Source: DATAQC01 sp051001215 (GTDB lineage Bacteria; Actinomycetota; Acidimicrobiia; Acidimicrobiales; AC-14). Taken from it: a stretch of DNA of 10,698 nt. A program made the translations under genes and the position numbers. Where the stretch lies: the NCBI GenBank assembly GCA_051001215.1, contig JBPCNP010000118.1, positions 1 through 10,698 on the forward strand, read 5' to 3'. Of this stretch, positions 7,011 through 10,698 are shown one piece after another. The notes under the pieces were generated by a model. That model was given only the letters and a program-made list of their open reading frames with translations. It searched no databases and was not told where the DNA came from. Position 1 is the first letter of the stretch; each line of letters opens with the position of its first letter.

Positions 7011-7024
7011 TGTTTCGTCTCTGT

Positions 7025-7909
7025 TTACCCGACCTGACCCACCAGATCCACTAGCGCCGCCGCCAGCAGCTCCGGGTCGTGTGCCGTGTTGCCCTGACGG
7101 GCGACGGGCCGCTCGACGCACATGACTCCCGGTCTGCCGACGGGTAGGGCGCCCGGGTGGTACAGGACGACGTCCACGTCGAGCCCGTGGGCGGCCAGGG
7201 CCTCGATGTGGGCGGCCACGTCGTAGCCCGTGGTCTCGGGCTTCTGCTCGCGGAGGTTGCAGACATAGACCTTGCGCCCGGGGGTGCACGCCAGGGCAGC
7301 TCGCAGGGCGGGGACGGCGACGACAGCCAGCACGCTCGTGAACAGCGACCCCGGCCCGATGACCACCTGGTCGGCTCGGGCCAGAGCCTCGAGGGCCGCC
7401 TCCGGTGGTTCGGGGTCGGTGGGCACGAGGGAGACCCCGACGATGCGCCCGGCGTTGGCCACCGCCACCTGGCCCTGCACCAACCCTTCGCCGCCGTAGC
7501 CATCGGTGCCCACCACGGCCTTGAGCACGACGGGCTCGCGGGTGGCGGGCACGACCCGGCCCACCGCCCCCAGGAGGCGGCCGGCCTCGGCCAGGGCCAC
7601 CGAGAAGTCGCCGGTGGCGTCGGCCAGCCCGGCGATCACCAGGTTCCCGAAGGCGTGGCCCTCCAGCTCACCGGTGGCGAAGCGGTGCTCGAAGGCCCGG
7701 GTCCACAGCGCCTCGGGTTCGGCCAGGGCCACCAGGCACTTGCGCAGGTCGCCTGGCGGGGGGATACCGAAATCGGCCCGCAGGCGGCCGCTCGACCCCC
7801 CGTCGTCGGCCACCGAGACGATGGCGCAGACGTCGTCGGCGTAGCGGCGCACGGCCCGCAGGCTCGATGCCAGGCCGTGGCCACCGCCCAGAGCCACGAC
7901 TCTCGTCAC
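7025..7909 (-). CDS. yvcK: YvcK/CuvA family UDP-sugar-binding regulator (putative gluconeogenesis factor)
   Basis: YvcK proteins (CuvA in mycobacteria) have a CofD-like fold, bind UDP-GlcNAc-type nucleotide sugars, and are needed for normal growth on gluconeogenic carbon sources and for cell shape. The 294-aa product has the N-terminal nucleotide loop LGGGHGLASSL (7-17), VSVADDGGSSGRLR (31-44), PPGDLRKCLVAL (51-62), HAFGNLVIAGL (85-95) and GPGSLFTSVL (185-194), all family hallmarks. Start GTG at 7909 lies one base after the rapZ stop, with GGGGG upstream, so the two are likely translated together. Length is near that of E. coli YbhK and slightly below B. subtilis YvcK. Being next to gap, pgk and tpiA fits a role in carbon flux control. 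The biochemical mechanism in this lineage is not known. Confidence 0.95.
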   Translation of the reverse strand: MTRVVALGGGHGLASSLRAVRRYADDVCAIVSVADDGGSSGRLRADFGIPPPGDLRKCLVALAEPEALWTRAFEHRFATGELEGHAFGNLVIAGLADATGDFSVALAEAGRLLGAVGRVVPATREPVVLKAVVGTDGYGGEGLVQGQVAVANAGRIVGVSLVPTDPEPPEAALEALARADQVVIGPGSLFTSVLAVVAVPALRAALACTPGRKVYVCNLREQKPETTGYDVAAHIEALAAHGLDVDVVLYHPGALPVGRPGVMCVERPVARQGNTAHDPELLAAALVDLVGQVG

Positions 7910-7910
7910 G

Positions 7911-8792
7911 TCAGGCCCCCGAACGCCCGGCCCACTCGGACCGGTGCTTGTGGATGTCGCGATGCGACACGGTAGGGTCGAAGCCCCGTTCGCGCAGCAG
8001 CCGGCCCAGCTCCTCGGCGATCACGACCGATCGGTGGGTGCCGCCGGTGCACCCCACGCCCACCGACAGGTACGACTTGCCTTCCTTCACATACGCAGGC
8101 AGGAGGAGCTTGAGCAGGCCGTCGAGGCGGTCGAGGAACAACGGGGTGTCGGGCTGGTCGCACACGTACTGGCGGACGGGAGCGTCGAGGCCGGTGAGGG
8201 GACGTAGGTCGGGCACCCAGTGGGGGTTGGGCAGGAAGCGGCAGTCGAAGACCAGATCGACGTCGAGGGGGAGACCGTGCTTGTATCCGAACGACACGAC
8301 GCTTGTCTGCAGGCCGCTCTCGGCGTCGCCTGCGAACAGGTCGAGGAGGCGGTCGCGGAGCTGGTGCACGTTGAGATCGCTGGTGTCGACGACCACGTCG
8401 GCCTGGGACTTCACCGGGTCGAGAAGGTGGCGCTCGCGCTCGATGCCGTCGGAGACCCGGTCGCTCTCGGCCATGGGGTGGCGGCGCCGGGTGTTCTCGT
8501 AGCGACGGACCAGCACCTCGGTGGTGGCTTCGAGGAAGAGGACCCGGACGCGGTTGGCCGTCTTGGCCAACTGGTCGAGGGCGGGCGAGAGCTCGTCGAG
8601 ATAGGCCGTGGTGCCCACCACCAGCGCGACCCGCTCGATGGTGGACCCGGGCGCCTGCACCAGCTCGGTGACCTTGGAGAGAAGGGCGGGCGGCATGTTG
8701 TCGATGACGAACCAGCCCAGGTCCTCGAAGCAGTCGGCCGCCTGGGACCGCCCCGCCCCCGACAGCCCGGTGATGATGAGGAACTCGCTCAC
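7911..8792 (-). CDS. rapZ: RapZ/YvcJ family nucleotide-binding protein
   Basis: RapZ in E. coli is an RNA adaptor that controls glucosamine-6-phosphate synthase through small RNAs; B. subtilis YvcJ is a GTP-binding protein. The role in actinobacteria is unsettled. The 293-aa product shows the P-loop GLSGAGRS (9-16), followed by FEDLGWFVIDNMPP, the segment RRYENTRRRHPM, then the C-terminal domain with VVSFGYKHGLPLDVDLVFDCRFLPNP and the signature VGVGCTGGTHRSV, all typical. Start GTG at 8792 overlaps the stop of the upstream coiled-coil gene as GTGA. Next is yvcK, the conserved rapZ-yvcK order. The P-loop has Arg in place of Lys, which I regard as normal for actinobacterial members. The role in amino-sugar control is inferred only from the family. 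Confidence 0.95.
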   Translation of the reverse strand: MSEFLIITGLSGAGRSQAADCFEDLGWFVIDNMPPALLSKVTELVQAPGSTIERVALVVGTTAYLDELSPALDQLAKTANRVRVLFLEATTEVLVRRYENTRRRHPMAESDRVSDGIERERHLLDPVKSQADVVVDTSDLNVHQLRDRLLDLFAGDAESGLQTSVVSFGYKHGLPLDVDLVFDCRFLPNPHWVPDLRPLTGLDAPVRQYVCDQPDTPLFLDRLDGLLKLLLPAYVKEGKSYLSVGVGCTGGTHRSVVIAEELGRLLRERGFDPTVSHRDIHKHRSEWAGRSGA

Positions 8793-9163
8793 GCCAACCT
8801 GGCGGCGGCCAGCACCAGGCCCGCCACGCCGATCATCGAAGCGATGTTCGCAGCGTACAGACGTGGGAGCTGCGCTTTGATCTCGCCGCGCAGCTCGCCC
8901 ATCTCGCCGCGCAGCTCGCTTCGCAGCTCGGCCATCTCGCCGCGCAGCTCGCTTCGTAACCCGACCATCTCGCCGCAGAGCTCGCTTCGCAGCTCGGCCA
9001 TCTCGCCGCGGAGGTGGATGCCCAAGGATTCGACATCAGACGCCCTGGCCACGTCGGCCCAGCCCACGGGCGGCAGCAGCTGCATCAAGGTGTCGGTCGG
9101 TCCCTGGCCCAACTGGTGCTCCAGGGCGACGTACAAGTCGTGACGATTGCTATCGGAGACCAT
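8789..9163 (-). CDS. Small hendecad-repeat coiled-coil protein with C-terminal membrane helix
   Basis: I do not recognise a named gene. The 124-aa product has three parts. Residues 1-50 form a soluble head with HDLYVALEHQLG and LMQLLPPVGWADVA, a pattern I associate with small uncharacterised actinobacterial coiled-coil proteins. Residues 51-94 are four consecutive 11-residue repeats of the type LRGEMAELRSE, with hydrophobics at positions 1, 5 and 8, suggesting a right-handed hendecad coil. Residues about 103-122 (LYAANIASMIGVAGLVLAAA) form a hydrophobic helix ending four residues from the C-terminus, as in a tail-anchored protein. Start ATG at 9163 follows AAGGGGAG at five bases. The stop overlaps the rapZ start, so translation is coupled. 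It may be an oligomeric membrane scaffold; any link to RapZ is inference. Superficial similarity to DUF1640-like coiled-coil proteins is possible. Confidence 0.85.
   Translation of the reverse strand: MVSDSNRHDLYVALEHQLGQGPTDTLMQLLPPVGWADVARASDVESLGIHLRGEMAELRSELCGEMVGLRSELRGEMAELRSELRGEMGELRGEIKAQLPRLYAANIASMIGVAGLVLAAARLA
8882..9010 (-). repeat. 33-bp tandem repeat inside the coiled-coil gene
   Basis: On the plus strand CTCGCCGC recurs at 8882, 8903, 8936, 8969 and 9002: three 33-bp units plus a 21-bp partial one. Each unit encodes 11 residues (LRGEMAELRSE and variants), so the array is in frame and sets coil length. The units differ by a few bases, including a Cys-bearing LCGEMVGLRSE unit. 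Such arrays can expand or contract by slippage in steps of 11 residues without frameshift. Confidence 0.9.
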
Positions 9164-9176
9164 CGCGGCTCCCCTT

Positions 9177-9192
9177 CGGTCGGTACCGATCG
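9177..9192. promoter_or_regulatory. Near-perfect 16-bp palindrome upstream of the coiled-coil gene
   Basis: CGGTCGGTACCGATCG is symmetric about GGTACC with one mismatched pair; the inner 10 bp (TCGGTACCGA) are perfect. It lies between the possible -10 at 9214-9219 and the ribosome binding site at 9169-9176, so it would be about 15-30 bases into the transcript. It could be a repressor operator or a leader hairpin that touches the ribosome binding site. GC-rich DNA gives such palindromes by chance at a modest rate. Confidence 0.35.
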
Positions 9193-9213
9193 GTGGGGGA
9201 AGAGCACTGTGCC

Positions 9214-9219
9214 AGGATA
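9214..9219 (-). promoter_or_regulatory. Possible -10 (TATCCT) for the coiled-coil-rapZ-yvcK unit
   Basis: TATCCT on the minus strand fits TANNNT, and GCGACC about 18 bp upstream is a weak -35 (3 of 6 bases of TTGACA). It is in the 113-bp gap (9164-9276) after the methyltransferase, the longest gap between uvrC and secG. This is the most natural place for a new transcript start for the coiled-coil gene, rapZ and yvcK. No experimental or strong motif support. Confidence 0.3.
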
Positions 9220-9256
9220 CGCCGCTCGCCCGGCGCCGGTCGCTTCGGGCTGAGTT

Positions 9257-9290
9257 CGGTCACGCCTGCTTCTCGGTCACGCCTGCTTCT
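9257..9290. repeat. Perfect 17-bp tandem duplication across the methyltransferase stop codon
   Basis: CGGTCACGCCTGCTTCT occurs twice head to tail (9257-9273 and 9274-9290). The copy nearer the gene holds its last residues (EKQA) and the TGA; the other copy lies just downstream. This looks like a recent slippage duplication. It does not alter the protein, because the first TGA is in frame. Confidence 0.85.
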
Positions 9291-10020
9291 CGGCCACGAG
9301 GAGAAGGAGGCGGGGGATGGTGGCGGCGTCGCGGTACTCGGTGGCCCTGGCCATGAAGCCCGGTGGGGGTGGGGGTTCCTCCATGCGGCGGATCACCAGG
9401 TCGGCGGCGGCCATGGCGTTCACGTAGCGCGACAGCGGGCGGTGGACGAAAGGCACGAACACGCCCTTCTCCACCTCCTCCAGCGACGAGTCCTCATGCA
9501 AGTACGGCCCGATGCGCCAATACTGCTCGTCGAGGATGTGGTCGTCGATCCAGCCCGACCCGGGGGCCTGGAGCAGGGGGTGGTTGAGGAAGAAGAGGAA
9601 GCGGCCGCCCGGGCGCAGGACCCGGCCCACCTCGGCCAGGGCGCCGTCGGTGTCGGTGATGTGCTCGAACACGAGGCAGGCGATGACGGCGTCGAAGGCC
9701 GCCGCCGGGAAGGGCAGTGCTCCGGCCTCGCCCCGGCCGTAGAGCACTCCCCCACCCCGGTTGCGGCCCACCGACACCTGGGCCGCCACCGGGTCGACGC
9801 CCACGACCCGCCGGGCGCCGGCCGCCGCCGCGACCCTGGCCACCTGGCCCTCGCCCGCTCCGATGTCGAGCACGTCGACGGCCCCGGCCAGATGCGTGGC
9901 GGCCAGGGGCAGGATCTGCTCGTCGTACTCGGCGTCGGCCCCGTCGGTGAAGTTCTCCTGCCACCACCCGGCGTGCGCCTCCCACAGCGCCGCCGGCGAC
10001 TCCGGCGCCGGGTCAGCCAC
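9277..10020 (-). CDS. Class I SAM-dependent methyltransferase (Methyltransf_11 type)
   Basis: This 247-aa cytoplasmic enzyme transfers a methyl group from S-adenosylmethionine to an unknown acceptor. SAM-fold motifs are in order: motif I VLDIGAGEGQVAR (50-62), the acidic ribose-binding end of strand 2 VVGVDP (72-77), motif II FDAVIACLVFEHI (109-121) and motif III LRPGGRFLFFLNHP (135-148). The C-terminal 100 residues (GSGWIDDHILDEQYWRIGPY, FVHRPLSRYVNAM, EPPPPPGFMARA) probably form the acceptor-binding part. Start GTG at 10020 overlaps the uvrC stop by eight bases, implying coupled translation. The catalytic half resembles UbiE-like small-molecule methyltransferases, but neighbours give no quinone pathway context, so the substrate is not assigned. 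A 17-bp duplication spans its stop codon. Confidence 0.92.
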   Translation of the reverse strand: MADPAPESPAALWEAHAGWWQENFTDGADAEYDEQILPLAATHLAGAVDVLDIGAGEGQVARVAAAAGARRVVGVDPVAAQVSVGRNRGGGVLYGRGEAGALPFPAAAFDAVIACLVFEHITDTDGALAEVGRVLRPGGRFLFFLNHPLLQAPGSGWIDDHILDEQYWRIGPYLHEDSSLEEVEKGVFVPFVHRPLSRYVNAMAAADLVIRRMEEPPPPPGFMARATEYRDAATIPRLLLLVAEKQA

Positions 10021-10698
10021 GTCCGTTCCCGTTCGACGAGCCAGTGGGGGAATGAACAGCGGTATACGTGGCCTGGGCCACGGCGTCGGGAAGCCACGGG
10101 AGGGCCGTCAGCTCCTCGAGGGACGCCGACTTGACGGCACGGATGCCTCCCAGCTCGGCCAGCAGCCGGCGCTTGCGGGTGGGCCCCAGCCCGACGACGT
10201 CGTCGAGGGCGCTGCGGGTCATCCGCTTGCCCCGCAACTGGCGGTGGTAGGAGACGGCGAAGCGGTGAGCCTCGTCGCGCACCCGCTGGAGGAGGTAGAG
10301 GGCCTCGGACTGCCGGGGGATACGCACGGGATCGGCCAGGCCGGGGACGTAGACCTCCTCGAAGCGCTTGGCCAGGGCGGCCACCGAGATCTCGTCCTCC
10401 AGGCCCAGCTCGGTGACCACGTCGATGGCCACGCCGAGCTGGCCCTTGCCACCGTCGACCAAGAGGAGGTTGGGCTGGTAGGCGAAGCGGCGCCGGCCCC
10501 GTTCGGCGGGCGGGCGGTCGCGCTCGGCGAGCATGGCCGTCAACCTGCGGGTGAGTACCTCGCGCATGGCGCCGAAGTCGTCGTTGCCGGGCACCTCGCG
10601 GATGCGGAACCGGCGGTAGTCGCTCTTCTTGGGCAGGCCGTCCTCCACCACCACCATGGAGCCCACGTAGTCGCTGCCCTGGATGTGGCTCATGTCGT
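10013..10698 (-). CDS. uvrC: UvrC, excinuclease ABC subunit C (C-terminal part; cut by window edge)
   Basis: UvrC makes the two incisions around a DNA lesion after UvrA and UvrB have marked it. The window holds the last 228 residues; the frame runs off the right edge, so the N-terminal GIY-YIG nuclease and the UvrB-binding region are outside. What is visible is the RNase H-like endonuclease domain that makes the 5' incision: DMSHIQGSDYVGSMVVVEDG at the edge, LLLVDGGKGQL and RDEAHRFAVSYHR, which contain the Asp, Asp and His expected for the catalytic triad. The tail has the helix-hairpin-helix DNA-binding pair (SALDDVVGLGPTRKRRLLAELGG and the following ALPWLPDAVA). It ends in a low-complexity GSSNGNGRG tail. 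The stop overlaps the methyltransferase start. Methionine inside DMSHI is not a start. Confidence 0.97.
   Translation of the reverse strand, partial: DMSHIQGSDYVGSMVVVEDGLPKKSDYRRFRIREVPGNDDFGAMREVLTRRLTAMLAERDRPPAERGRRRFAYQPNLLLVDGGKGQLGVAIDVVTELGLEDEISVAALAKRFEEVYVPGLADPVRIPRQSEALYLLQRVRDEAHRFAVSYHRQLRGKRMTRSALDDVVGLGPTRKRRLLAELGGIRAVKSASLEELTALPWLPDAVAQATYTAVHSPTGSSNGNGRG

Noticed and set aside
8882..9010. Regular 33-bp repeats resembling a CRISPR array
   Set aside because: Units are directly adjacent with no unique spacers, and they encode in-frame 11-residue coil repeats of a protein with its own ribosome binding site.

Overview
This 10.7-kb window is GC-rich chromosomal DNA, and every gene I can support lies on the minus strand. 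GTG and TTG starts, stop/start overlaps and the order uvrC ... rapZ - yvcK ... gap - pgk - tpiA - secG match the conserved core cluster of Actinomycetota (in Mycobacterium tuberculosis: uvrC, Rv1421, Rv1422/cuvA, whiA, then gap-pgk-tpi-secG). The style of the methyltransferase, the coiled-coil protein and the short phosphoglycerate kinase suggests a deep actinobacterial lineage such as Acidimicrobiia. That placement is inference, not a search result.

Reading in the direction of transcription (right to left): the C-terminal part of uvrC (nucleotide excision repair) enters at the right edge. A class I SAM methyltransferase overlaps its stop. After a 113-bp gap with a possible promoter and a palindrome comes a small protein with four 11-residue coiled-coil repeats and a C-terminal membrane helix. 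Its stop overlaps the start of rapZ, and yvcK follows rapZ by one base. In most actinobacteria whiA would come next; here only 25 bp separate yvcK from gap, so whiA is missing from the locus. Then come gap, pgk and tpiA with overlapping ends (three consecutive enzymes of lower glycolysis/gluconeogenesis), and secG, the small SecYEG translocon subunit.

Downstream of secG are two tandem, diverged lipoproteins of the family 5 extracellular solute-binding proteins (OppA/DppA type). No permease or ATPase gene lies in the window. The last gene is tRNA-Leu with anticodon GAG. The leftmost 268 bp hold no gene I can support but contain one perfect DnaA-box sequence.

Functionally, the block joins central carbon flux (gap, pgk, tpiA) to two nucleotide/UDP-sugar-linked regulators (RapZ, YvcK), with secretion (SecG) and exported binding proteins behind. 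Tight spacing suggests a few long transcripts, with possible internal promoters before the coiled-coil gene, secG, the second binding protein and the tRNA. I see no mobile element, CRISPR array or defence system. The points most worth a second look are the missing whiA, the repeat-bearing coiled-coil membrane protein coupled to rapZ, and the orphan pair of binding proteins.
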